DNA of 9,393 nt. Source: Chitinispirillales bacterium. Its GTDB lineage: Bacteria > Fibrobacterota > Chitinivibrionia > Chitinivibrionales > Chitinispirillaceae. The stretch spans positions 1 to 9,393 of the forward strand of contig JAIRUL010000101.1 of assembly GCA_031254445.1 (NCBI GenBank). Direction: 5' to 3'. This document shows, in pieces, positions 1 to 6,652 of this stretch (the stretch's first letter is position 1; each line of letters starts with the position of its first letter). The position numbers were made by a program, and so were the translations under genes. A model generated the notes under the pieces. That model searched no databases. It was not told where the DNA came from and saw only the letters and a program-made list of their open reading frames with translations.

Positions 1-58
1 GAAAAAGATTTTAAAAAGACTTTGACTTTAAAAGATTTAAAAACAAAGGATATGCGCA
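1..58 (+). promoter_or_regulatory. A+T-rich leader and ribosome binding site of pilT
   Basis: The stretch before pilT is almost pure A/T with repeated AAAGATTTAAAA-like words (for example 30-42), in sharp contrast to the GC-rich gene. AAAGGA at 45-50 is a fair Shine-Dalgarno site 8 nt before the ATG at 59. A second ATG at 52 is out of frame with pilT and sits too close to the Shine-Dalgarno site. TTTGACTTT near 21-29 resembles a -35 element, but I see no -10 at the right distance, so I do not call a promoter. No end of an upstream gene is visible. Confidence 0.5.
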
Positions 59-1117
59 ATGACGAACATTCAAGAACTGCTCAAAAAGATGGTCGATATG
101 CGGGCCTCCGACCTGCACCTTACGACCGACTCCCCCCCGCTCTTTAGGGTCGACGGCCGCTTGGTCCCGTTTTCCCCCGAAAAGCTGTCGCCCGACGACG
201 TACTCAAACTCTCCTACAGCGTCATGAACGAGGTTCAGCGGAAATCTTTCGAGCAGAACAAGGAGGTCGACTTCTCTTTCGGCGTACAGAACTTGGCCCG
301 CTTCCGCACCAACGTCTTCTTGCAGAGGGGCTGCTGCACGGCGGCTATACGCCAAATCCCCAACAACATCAAGTCGATAGACGAACTCGGCATGCCGCCG
401 GTGGTAAAGTACCTCACCGAGCGCCCCAACGGGCTTGTTTTAGTCACGGGCCCCACGGGCAGCGGCAAGAGCACGACGCTGGCCGCCATGGTGGACAAGG
501 TCAACAGCGAGCGCGAGGGGCATATCCTGACGGTGGAGGATCCCATCGAGTTCGTGCACAAGCACAAGAAGTGCATAGTCAACCAGCGCGAGGTGCAGCA
601 GGACACGAAGAGCTTCGCGGCGGCCCTGCGCGTGGCGCTGCGCCAAGACCCCGACGTGGTGCTCATCGGCGAGATGCGCGACTTAGAAACGGTTCAGGCC
701 GCGCTTAGCATCGCCGAAACGGGGCACTTAACATTGGCCACGCTGCACACGAACTCCGCCGCGCAGACGATAAACCGCATCATCGACGTCTTCCCCGCCG
801 ACATGAAAGAGACGGTGCGCGCGCAGCTATCCATGGTGCTGGAGGGCATCATAAGCCAAGCGCTCCTCCCGCGCATCGGCGGCGGCCGCGTGATGGCCTG
901 CGAAATCATGGTGGCCACGATGGCCGTGCGCTCTATGATCCGCGAAGACAAGGTGCACCAGCTGCAAGGCATCATAGAAATCGGCCAGCAGCACGGCATG
1001 CAAACAATGAACAGCCAGTTAGCCGTGCTCTACAACAAGCGCCTAATAAGCAAAAAGGACGCTTTCGGGAGAAGCCCGGAGCCGGATAGTTTGAAGAAGT
1101 TGATTGGGGAACTTTAA
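59..1117 (+). CDS. pilT: Type IV pilus retraction ATPase PilT
   Basis: This is a cytoplasmic hexameric ATPase that drives depolymerisation of type IV pili (twitching, DNA uptake, surface sensing). The 352 residues match the usual PilT length. An N-terminal PAS-like domain with the typical start (ASDLHLT, residues 16-22) is followed by the RecA-like ATPase. Walker A is GPTGSGKST (131-139), the acidic box is around TVEDPIEF (158-165), Walker B is DPDVVLIGEMRD (197-208), and the His box is TGHLTLATLHTN (221-232). AVRSMIRE (289-296) corresponds to the AIRNLIRE motif that separates PilT from the extension ATPase PilB, which also has a longer N terminus and a zinc-binding Cys cluster absent here. 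pilC follows after 55 nt. Which PilT paralogue (PilT or PilU-like) cannot be decided from sequence alone. Confidence 0.95.
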   Translation: MTNIQELLKKMVDMRASDLHLTTDSPPLFRVDGRLVPFSPEKLSPDDVLKLSYSVMNEVQRKSFEQNKEVDFSFGVQNLARFRTNVFLQRGCCTAAIRQIPNNIKSIDELGMPPVVKYLTERPNGLVLVTGPTGSGKSTTLAAMVDKVNSEREGHILTVEDPIEFVHKHKKCIVNQREVQQDTKSFAAALRVALRQDPDVVLIGEMRDLETVQAALSIAETGHLTLATLHTNSAAQTINRIIDVFPADMKETVRAQLSMVLEGIISQALLPRIGGGRVMACEIMVATMAVRSMIREDKVHQLQGIIEIGQQHGMQTMNSQLAVLYNKRLISKKDAFGRSPEPDSLKKLIGEL

Positions 1118-1172
1118 AGCCTTAAAAAGATTTAAAAGATTAAAAGATTAAATATAGAAAGAGGCTCCCGCA
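1118..1172 (+). repeat. A+T-rich spacer with tandem TTAAAAGAT-like words; pilC ribosome binding site
   Basis: Between the pilT stop and pilC lies a short tandem array of near-identical 8-10 nt words (TTAAAAAGAT, TTAAAAGAT, TAAAAGAT, TAAATAT) at about 1123-1154. It ends in GAAAGAGG (1157-1164), a Shine-Dalgarno site 8 nt before the pilC ATG at 1173. Similar words occur before pilT (1-45) and at 6461-6531. I see no hairpin terminator here, so pilT-pilC co-transcription is likely. Confidence 0.6.
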
Positions 1173-2372
1173 ATGGCAAAATTCGAATACGTAGGCATGA
1201 ACGAAGGCAAGCAGGTCAAGGGCGAGATCGAGGCGACCAATAAGGAGCAGGCGGCGCTAATGCTGCGCAAGAAGAGGATTCGCACGACCTCGCTTCGGAG
1301 CAAGGGCATGGACATCAAGATGCCCAAGCTTTTCAGCGGGATAAAGCTGCAGGACATATCGCGCTTCACGCGCCAGTTCGCCGCCATGGTGAACGCGGGG
1401 CTGCCGCTCGTCCAGTGCTTAGACGTCTTGGGCGCTCAAACCGAAAGCGTCGAACTCGGAACCGCCGTCAAGCAGGTATCGAGCGACATCCAAGGCGGCA
1501 ACAACTTGGCCGAGTCTATGGCCAAGCACCCCAAGGCTTTCAACGCCCTATACTGCAACATGGTCGCGGCGGGCGAGCAATCGGGCAACTTAGACGGCGT
1601 GCTCAACCGCTTGGCCGAATATCAGGAGAAAGCCGACGCGCTGCGGCGCAAGATCAAGGGCGCCATGACCTACCCCGCCATCGTGGCCATCGTGGCCGCC
1701 GGCGCCACGGTCGCCATGCTCGCGTTCGTCATCCCCACGTTCGCGCAGATGTTCATCGACATGGGCGGGTCGCTGCCCACGCCTACGAAGGTGGTCATGT
1801 ACCTCTCCGACCTCCTATTGGCGTGGTGGTGGCTGCTTATAATAGTGTCGGTCGGATCCACCATCGCCTTCCTGCAATACTACAAAACGCCGGGCGGCAG
1901 GGTCAACATCGACAAGCTCAAGCTGAAAGCGCCGGTTCTCGGCGACCTCGAGCGCAAGAGCTCCGTCAGCCGCTTCGCCCAAACGCTCTCCACGCTGCTC
2001 TCAAGCGGCGTCTCCATCATAGAAGCGCTCTCCATCACCGCCAAAACTGCGGGCAACAAGGTTTTGGAGATAGGCATAATGCGCACGGTGGACAAGATTC
2101 AGGGCGGGCTCTCCATCGCCGAGCCGCTTCAGGAGACGGGCGTCTTCCCGCCCATGGTTATCCACATGATTTCAGTAGGCGAAAAAACCGGCGACCTCTC
2201 CGGCATGCTCAAAAAGGTCTCCGAGTTCTACGCGGAGGAGGTCGACGCGGCGGTGGAGGCGCTCACCTCCGTCATCGAACCGATAATGATCGTTTTGCTC
2301 GCCATCATCATCGGCGGCATGCTTATCGCCATGTACCTGCCGATGTTCGACATGGTCGGAATGGTGGGCTAA
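1173..2372 (+). CDS. pilC: Type IV pilus inner-membrane platform protein PilC (GspF family)
   Basis: This is the polytopic inner-membrane protein on which the extension and retraction ATPases act during pilus assembly. The 399 residues match the family. A short N-terminal region (MAKFEYVGMNEGKQVKGEIEA) typical of PilC/GspF precedes two T2SSF repeats. The first, about 64-190, starts FTRQFAAMVNAGLPLVQCLDVL; the second, about 267-389, starts RFAQTLSTLLSSGVSIIEAL. Each contains the GE.(S/T)G motif (GEQSG 134-138, GEKTG 336-340). Hydrophobic segments at about 169-189, 211-234 and 371-388 fit three transmembrane helices. It lies directly downstream of pilT and 12 nt upstream of nadC. The short linker TSLRSKGMDIKMPKLFSGIKL before the first repeat is ordinary for PilC. 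Confidence 0.95.
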   Translation: MAKFEYVGMNEGKQVKGEIEATNKEQAALMLRKKRIRTTSLRSKGMDIKMPKLFSGIKLQDISRFTRQFAAMVNAGLPLVQCLDVLGAQTESVELGTAVKQVSSDIQGGNNLAESMAKHPKAFNALYCNMVAAGEQSGNLDGVLNRLAEYQEKADALRRKIKGAMTYPAIVAIVAAGATVAMLAFVIPTFAQMFIDMGGSLPTPTKVVMYLSDLLLAWWWLLIIVSVGSTIAFLQYYKTPGGRVNIDKLKLKAPVLGDLERKSSVSRFAQTLSTLLSSGVSIIEALSITAKTAGNKVLEIGIMRTVDKIQGGLSIAEPLQETGVFPPMVIHMISVGEKTGDLSGMLKKVSEFYAEEVDAAVEALTSVIEPIMIVLLAIIIGGMLIAMYLPMFDMVGMVG

Positions 2373-2384
2373 CGGAGGCAGCTT

Positions 2385-3281
2385 ATGGCTATAAACGACG
2401 ATATTGCCAACTTGATAAAGAGCGCGCTCGCCGAAGACTTGGGGAGCGAGGGGGATATTACCTCCCAAGCCATATTCGACGCCGACGACGAGGGGGAGGC
2501 GCTCATCCGCTGCAAGCAGACGGGGGTGCTCTCCGGCATCTCCTTAGTCGCGCCGCTTTTCGAGCTCGTCGACGCGTACTTGTCGCAAATCACCCCCCTA
2601 TCGCCGATAACGCAAGCTACGCGAACCGAAATCTACTGCGCCGACGGCGACGCCTTAGAGCCCGGGAAAGTTGTCTGCCGGATAAAGGGCGCCGTGCGGC
2701 CTATCCTCGCCGGCGAGCGCACCGTCCTAAACCTCCTGCGGCGCTTGTCCGGCATCGCCACGGAGACGGCTAAAATGGCCGCCGCCCTAAAAGAGGGCGG
2801 CGGCAAGACGCGGCTCTTAGACACGCGGAAAACCGCCCCCGGGATGCGTTCCTTAGAAAAGGCCGCCGTGCGCCACGGCGGCGGGGACAACCACCGAGCA
2901 GGGCTGTACGACATGATACTAATCAAGGACACCCACGTAAAGCGCGCCGGCGGCGTAACGCCCGCGCTCACGAAAACGCTTGAGTGGCGCGGCGGCAAGG
3001 AGACGCCGCTCATCGAAATAGAGGTGCAGTCCGTAGAGGAGTTCACCGAGGCCCTGCAGCTCAAACCGGATAGGGTAATGCTCGACAACATGAGCCCAAA
3101 AGAGATAGAGCTCTGCGTAGACGAGCGCGACGTATCGGGCTTAAACATCCAGCTCGAAGCAAGCGGCAACATAACGCTCGGCATCCTGCCCGACATCGCC
3201 GCAACAAACGTGGACTTCGTGTCGTCCGGCGCGATTACCCACAGCGCGCCGGCGTTAGACTTCCACTTGGTAATGCTATAA
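2385..3281 (+). CDS. nadC: Nicotinate-nucleotide pyrophosphorylase (quinolinate phosphoribosyltransferase)
   Basis: It converts quinolinate and PRPP to nicotinate mononucleotide with loss of CO2, the step where de novo NAD synthesis joins the salvage route; it is cytoplasmic and usually a dimer or hexamer. The 298 residues cover the whole family length. Visible family motifs are ERTVLNLLRRLSGIAT (111-126), DTRKTAPGMR (146-155), RHGGGDNHR (163-171), the catalytic-region Lys-Asp at 181-182, EVQ (213-215), MLDNM (232-236), EASGNI (258-263) and SSGAITHS (280-287). The ATG at 2385 has a strong ACGGAGG Shine-Dalgarno site (2372-2378) 6 nt upstream, overlapping the pilC stop. It overlaps birA by one base. 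nadA and nadB are not in the window. Confidence 0.97.
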   Translation: MAINDDIANLIKSALAEDLGSEGDITSQAIFDADDEGEALIRCKQTGVLSGISLVAPLFELVDAYLSQITPLSPITQATRTEIYCADGDALEPGKVVCRIKGAVRPILAGERTVLNLLRRLSGIATETAKMAAALKEGGGKTRLLDTRKTAPGMRSLEKAAVRHGGGDNHRAGLYDMILIKDTHVKRAGGVTPALTKTLEWRGGKETPLIEIEVQSVEEFTEALQLKPDRVMLDNMSPKEIELCVDERDVSGLNIQLEASGNITLGILPDIAATNVDFVSSGAITHSAPALDFHLVML

Positions 3282-4057
3282 TGCGATACGTTTACCTTGA
3301 CGAAATAGACTCAACGAACAGCTACGCTAAATCCCTATGTTGTTATCCGCAGGACGAACAGCCCGGCGCAGGCTCAACACGCGCCCGCGCAAATAACTTT
3401 TCGCGGGGAGAATTGACCGTAATCAGGGCCAAGAGGCAGCGCGGCGGGCGGGGCAGGGACGGCAACGCCTTCTTCTCCGACCACGCCGGGGGGCTGTGGG
3501 CGACCATCATCACGCGCATAGCCGACATCTCTACCCACTTCGAGCACAACCGCGCGATAAGCCTTAGCATCCGCAAGGCGCTCTGCGAGTGCATGCCCGC
3601 GCCCAGCGCGCCGATATCGATAAAATGGCCCAACGACATCTACTGGGGAGACAAGAAAATCGCCGGCATACTCCTAGAAAACGCGACCCAAAACCCGAAC
3701 GCGCTGATAATCGGCTTCGGCATAAACATCAACATCGCCGCGGACGACTTTCCGGCGGAGCTGCGCGGAAAAGCAACGTCGGTGCTGATGGAGACGGGGG
3801 ATGAACATATGCCGGGCGCCGTCCTCGAGGGCATTTTGCGCGAATACAGCTTTATCCTGAAACACGGATCGCAAGGCGCCCACACGGTGTACGCCGGCAG
3901 CCTCTACAAAAAGGGGTGCTTAGCGGCAGTGGGCCAACACCGGGGAATATTCTCCACGGTGGAACTAGACGGGCGCTTGCGCCTTGAGACTAACCAAGGG
4001 TCAATGCTGCTCTCCTCCGGGACGCTGCGGTTCTTGGAGGGCGCGGGCTGTGAGTGA
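3281..4057 (+). CDS. birA: Biotin--[acetyl-CoA-carboxylase] ligase, without DNA-binding domain
   Basis: It activates biotin with ATP and attaches it to the biotin carrier lysine of acetyl-CoA carboxylase and related enzymes. At 258 residues it has the catalytic and C-terminal domains but no N-terminal helix-turn-helix, so it should not act as the biotin repressor. Visible are STN (11-13), the biotin-AMP loop GRGRDG (56-61), GGLWATII (70-77), SIKWPNDIYWGDKKIAGILLE (113-133, with Lys125/126 near the catalytic site), IGFGININIA (144-153) and an SH3-like C-terminal domain from about 200. Residues 20-44 form a longer-than-usual loop before ELTVIRAKRQ. In the biotin loop the common RRGR-x-W is replaced by RDGN-x-F, which is unusual. 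The start overlaps the nadC stop (TAATG) and has no clear Shine-Dalgarno site of its own, suggesting translational coupling. Confidence 0.92.
   Translation: MRYVYLDEIDSTNSYAKSLCCYPQDEQPGAGSTRARANNFSRGELTVIRAKRQRGGRGRDGNAFFSDHAGGLWATIITRIADISTHFEHNRAISLSIRKALCECMPAPSAPISIKWPNDIYWGDKKIAGILLENATQNPNALIIGFGININIAADDFPAELRGKATSVLMETGDEHMPGAVLEGILREYSFILKHGSQGAHTVYAGSLYKKGCLAAVGQHRGIFSTVELDGRLRLETNQGSMLLSSGTLRFLEGAGCE
4036..4041 (+). promoter_or_regulatory. Ribosome binding site that sets the coaX start
   Basis: GGAGGG lies 8 nt before a GTG at 4050, inside the end of birA. The reading frame stays open upstream to an ATG at 3984, but that stretch is the birA 3' end read in another frame. It has no Shine-Dalgarno site, and translating it would add 22 residues before the conserved AIDIGST. 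The GTG at 4050 is therefore preferred. Confidence 0.75.
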
Positions 4058-4931
4058 CGGCGCGCCGGCAGCCGTACTGGCTATAGACATCGGCAGCACG
4101 CGTACCCATATCGCCGCCGTCGACATACGTGAATTAAGGCTCGTTGACAGGGTTGATTTTGAGAACGGCGGTTTTGACGCGAAGTTCCCGGGCGCGGTAA
4201 GAAAGATTGTCAACGAACACCCGCAAATCGGCAAAGCAAACATCTCTTCATGCGTAAAAAGCCTCTCCGCCAAGGCCAAAGAGCTTTGCGTTCGTGACGG
4301 CGGGATTGGCGACGTGGCGATTGTGCGAGCGCGCGGCGGGCTGCCGGTGGAATTCAGGTACGAGAATCAGCAAGCGCTCGGGGCGGATAGGGTATGCAAC
4401 GCCCTAGCCTGCGCCGCGCTGTTTAAGGGCGAAAACTGCGTCATTATCGATTCGGGGACGGCGATTACAGTAGACTGCCTGAGGGCGGGGAGGACATTTG
4501 AGGGCGGGGCGATACTGCCCGGATGCGCAATGCAGGCTAAGGCGCTATGCGCGGGGACGGACGCGTTGCCGGATATCGATTTGCGCTGTATTGACCGTAG
4601 CGACAGCAGCGTTGATAACGGCGATATCGTCAACGATATTGGCAATGTTGACAATACAGCCAATACAGATATAATTGTCAATAAAAACACAACAATATCT
4701 CTCCCCGCCGCATCAACAACCGCCTGCATAGCATCCGGCATCCTCTACGGCGCCGCAGGCGCTGTGGATAGGTGCGTTGACGAATGCCTATGCGGAAACT
4801 ATAGTATCGGCAATGCAAGAATCGTGGCAACAGGCGGCGGCTGGAATATCTTAAAACCGCTAATCAATCACACCGTAACAACACTCCCAAACCTAACGCT
4901 AATCGGCGCGGCAATCTTTAACCCCGATTAA
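4050..4931 (+). CDS. coaX: Type III pantothenate kinase with an Asn/Asp-rich insertion
   Basis: It phosphorylates pantothenate with ATP, the first step of CoA synthesis. Type III enzymes are ASKHA-fold dimers insensitive to CoA feedback. From the GTG at 4050 it has 293 residues against roughly 250-260 usual for the family. Motifs: phosphate-binding AIDIGSTRTHIA (11-22), GADRVCNALA (111-120, with the conserved Asp113-Arg114), DSGTAITVD (134-142), FEGGAILPG (150-158), SGILYGAAGAVD (229-240) and ATGGGWNIL (260-268). The extra length lies mostly at about 182-216, between LPDIDL and the ASTTACIASGI helix, and is full of D, N, V and I. The active-site motifs are intact, so the protein is probably functional. 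The start overlaps birA by 8 nt, consistent with translational coupling. nadC-birA-coaX is a plausible cofactor operon. Confidence 0.92.
   Translation: MSDGAPAAVLAIDIGSTRTHIAAVDIRELRLVDRVDFENGGFDAKFPGAVRKIVNEHPQIGKANISSCVKSLSAKAKELCVRDGGIGDVAIVRARGGLPVEFRYENQQALGADRVCNALACAALFKGENCVIIDSGTAITVDCLRAGRTFEGGAILPGCAMQAKALCAGTDALPDIDLRCIDRSDSSVDNGDIVNDIGNVDNTANTDIIVNKNTTISLPAASTTACIASGILYGAAGAVDRCVDECLCGNYSIGNARIVATGGGWNILKPLINHTVTTLPNLTLIGAAIFNPD
4593..4697 (+). repeat. Low-complexity insertion inside coaX
   Basis: This stretch of about 105 nt is much richer in A+T than the rest of coaX. It is built from variations on short words such as GATAT(C/T), GTCAA and TTGNCAAT (for example GATATCGTCAA, GATATTGGCAATG, TTGACAATACA, GATATAATTGTCAATA). 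It keeps the reading frame and encodes residues about 182-216, an Asn/Asp/Val/Ile-rich loop. The repeats are imperfect, so I read it as an expanded, drifted microrepeat rather than an inserted mobile element; I see no terminal repeats or target duplication. Confidence 0.6.
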
Positions 4932-4963
4932 TACAAGCCTACGCTTTCCTAAGCCCCTCAACA

Positions 4964-6352
4964 TCAACCCCCCTCCGCCGCCTGCGGGAAATAAATGTCA
5001 AACCGCGACCCCTTCCCTACTTCGCTTTGCATGTCTATCACGCCGGCGTGGCTCCTTACGCACTCCCTGATGCTGACGAGCCCTAAGCCGAGCCCCCCTA
5101 TCTCGTTATTGGTGGTGAAGAACGGCTCGAAAATCCTCTTCCTCACCTCTTCGTCCATCCCCTCGCCGGTATCCTGCACCGACACGAGTAGGTAGCGCCC
5201 GGGTTTCAGCGTAGCGTGGAATTGCATTTTGACGGGCGCTTCCACGTGCACGTTGCCGGTCTCTATCGTGAGCGTCCCGCCGCCGCGCCTCATCGCTTCG
5301 AAAGCGTTCACTATCAAGTTTAAGAGCGCATTTTGCAGCATCGTCTCCGAGCCGGTCACCGTTGGGCGCTTGGCCAAGAGCACCTTGCGCACACTCACGT
5401 TTTTGCTCGCTATAGACTCCAAGAAGCTCATGACGCTGCCGATCACCTTATGAAAATCGAGCTCTTCGTAGGGGCTCTCCCCCCTGCGGCTGAAGTCGGA
5501 GAGCCTGTTGGAGAGCTCCGAGGCGTGCTTGGACGCCGATAGTATGGTGTCTAAGTACGCCGACAGCAGCGCGGGGTTTGCGGTGCCCATGCACTGTTTT
5601 ATGATTTCTACCGTGCCGATTATGCTGCCGAGCTTGTTGTTGAGGTCGTGCGCTACGCGCCCCGACAGCTTTCCTATCGCGTCCATCTTCTGTATCTGAA
5701 AGAGGCGCTTCTGGATCTCAAGGCGCTCGAACTCCGCCTGCTTATATTTTGTTATGTCGAATATAACGCCCTGGCTGCCCAAAAAAACCTCCCTCTTGCC
5801 TTCCGGCGGCACAGCGCCGTCCGAGACGGCGTAAGCGCCCTCCACGTCCACTATCCCCGTCACGTCGCCGACCATGATGCGGAAATCCCCGAGGCGGCGC
5901 GTCATCAGCTTGACCTCCATGTTCCGCGTCCGGCGCGCGCCCCTGCGCCGCTCGTCGAAGAGCTTCGGCGAACTCTCGGCCCCCGTGGGCATGCCGGCTA
6001 TGCGCGGCAGCACCACCTCGCGGCTCACGCGCTCGTACTCGTCGGGGGGCAGGATAAAGGAGAAGTGCTTCCCTATCAGCTCCTCCGTCGAAAAATTGAG
6101 GATCTCCTCCACGGCGCGGTTCACGAAGAGGAAGCGGCCGCTGGCGTCTAAGACGTATATTATAGCGGAAGAGATGCCGAATATCCGGTCTACGTACTCT
6201 TGCAGATAGAGGTTTTTTAGGCGGAGGCTGGCGATTTCGGCCAACGGGTCGCCGTCAAAAAAATCGGGGACGGCGGACAAAGGCAGGGACAGGGGGGGCA
6301 TACCGGGGATACCGGGCTTTATCTTCATATCGGGGTTTTCGTTGGATTCCAT
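4964..6352 (-). CDS. PAS-domain sensor histidine kinase, soluble, orphan
   Basis: A 462-residue kinase with a PAS sensor domain (about 53-205) followed by a HisKA/HATPase core. The PAS part reads SSAIIYVLDASGRFLFVNRAV (61-81), has an intermediate segment with FDERRRGARRTRN (132-144), and ends in GVIFDITKYKQAE (195-207). The phosphoacceptor is His235 in GRVAHDLNNKLG. The N box contains NALLNLIVNAFEAM (341-354), G1 is DTGEGM (394-399), the F box is FEPFFTT (408-414) and G2 is GLGLGL (420-425). No transmembrane segment or signal peptide is visible, so it should sense an intracellular cue. It has no receiver domain, and no response regulator lies nearby. The ATG at 6352 has GGAG (6367-6364) 11 nt upstream, slightly far. 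Overall it is NtrB-like; the ligand and partner are unknown. Confidence 0.92.
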   Translation of the reverse strand: MESNENPDMKIKPGIPGMPPLSLPLSAVPDFFDGDPLAEIASLRLKNLYLQEYVDRIFGISSAIIYVLDASGRFLFVNRAVEEILNFSTEELIGKHFSFILPPDEYERVSREVVLPRIAGMPTGAESSPKLFDERRRGARRTRNMEVKLMTRRLGDFRIMVGDVTGIVDVEGAYAVSDGAVPPEGKREVFLGSQGVIFDITKYKQAEFERLEIQKRLFQIQKMDAIGKLSGRVAHDLNNKLGSIIGTVEIIKQCMGTANPALLSAYLDTILSASKHASELSNRLSDFSRRGESPYEELDFHKVIGSVMSFLESIASKNVSVRKVLLAKRPTVTGSETMLQNALLNLIVNAFEAMRRGGGTLTIETGNVHVEAPVKMQFHATLKPGRYLLVSVQDTGEGMDEEVRKRIFEPFFTTNNEIGGLGLGLVSIRECVRSHAGVIDMQSEVGKGSRFDIYFPQAAEGG

Positions 6353-6414
6353 GATATACGCGTCTCCGCATTGTTTTAGCCGGGGCGGGGCCGGGTAGCG
6401 ACGATTGCGGCCGA

Positions 6415-6442
6415 TTTACAGCCTACCATTACATTATATAAT
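6415..6442 (+). promoter_or_regulatory. Plus-strand sigma70-type promoter
   Basis: TTTACA (6415-6420) and TATAAT (6437-6442) are separated by 16 nt, close to the housekeeping consensus. Transcription would start near 6449 and head into the A-rich tract and hairpins, towards the terminator at 6653-6691. The -10 shares its bases with a minus-strand -10 (6438-6433). Confidence 0.5.
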
Positions 6443-6461
6443 AATTTACGGGAGATTACCA
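6433..6461 (-). promoter_or_regulatory. Possible minus-strand promoter of the histidine kinase
   Basis: Read on the minus strand, 6438-6433 is TATAAT. The sequence 17 nt upstream (6461-6456, TGGTAA) is only a weak -35. Transcription would start near 6426, giving the kinase a leader of about 75 nt. The core ATTATATAAT (6433-6442) is a perfect palindrome, so the two opposite promoters share one -10 region. Confidence 0.4.
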
Positions 6462-6531
6462 GAAAAAGATAAAAGTCAAAATCTTTTAAAGCCAAAAAAT
6501 TAAAACCTTAAATTCAAAATCTTTAAATTCT
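6461..6531. repeat. A-rich tract with AAAGAT/TTTAAA words
   Basis: This tract has the same flavour as the spacers before pilT and pilC: repeated AAAGAT, TTTAAA and AAATTC words on both strands. TTTAAAGCC at 6485-6493 is shared with the pilT-pilC spacer just after the pilT stop. AAAAGAT (6464-6470) and ATCTTTT (6481-6487) can pair across a 10-nt loop. It may be the 5' part of the candidate RNA or a genome-wide spacer sequence. Confidence 0.5.
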
Positions 6532-6541
6532 TTTGGGGACT

Positions 6542-6563
6542 GGGGCGGAGCCCGCAACGCCCC
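6542..6563. repeat. GGGGCG hairpin resembling a dispersed intergenic element
   Basis: TTTTGGGGACTGGGGCGGAG (6531-6550), continuing into CCCGC, contains the stem GGGGCG (6542-6547) with CGCCCC (6558-6563). From memory it resembles the common intergenic sequence around GGGGCGGAGCCCC that many bacterial genomes carry in multiple copies after genes. Only one copy is visible in this window, so its status as a repeat is inferred. Confidence 0.35.
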
Positions 6564-6584
6564 GATGGATAAGCCCCCGCCTAT

Positions 6585-6629
6585 CACCGTGTTTATCGAG
6601 GGCGGCCTTATCGCCCACCGTGTTTATCG
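6585..6629 (+). repeat. Direct repeat of CACCGTGTTTATCG (two copies)
   Basis: The 14-nt word occurs at 6585-6598 and again at 6616-6629, a 31-nt period. Each copy is followed at once by a short GC hairpin (GGGCG/CGCCC after the first, GAGCGC/GCGCTC after the second). I found no third copy in the window. Two copies with different following hairpins do not make a CRISPR array. Confidence 0.75.
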
Positions 6630-6652
6630 CGAGCGCGTTTTTTGCGCTCTAT

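Noticed and set aside
1415..2773. 452-codon open frame overlapping pilC and nadC
   Set aside because: It is a plus-strand frame shadow of two clear genes, very rich in Arg, His and Gly, with no family motif. GC-rich codon bias keeps such frames open.
3984..4049. Earlier ATG start for coaX at 3984
   Set aside because: It would add 22 residues read out of frame from the end of birA and lacks a ribosome site. The GTG at 4050 has GGAGGG at the right distance.
4932..4963. Terminator between convergent coaX and the kinase
   Set aside because: Only a 4-bp pairing (AAGC/GCTT, 4935-4946) is visible, with no adequate T tract. The 32-nt gap has no convincing terminator, so the transcripts may run into each other.
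6585..6649. Possible CRISPR-like repeat
   Set aside because: There are only two 14-nt copies, with a 31-nt period and hairpin-forming spacers, and no cas genes nearby.
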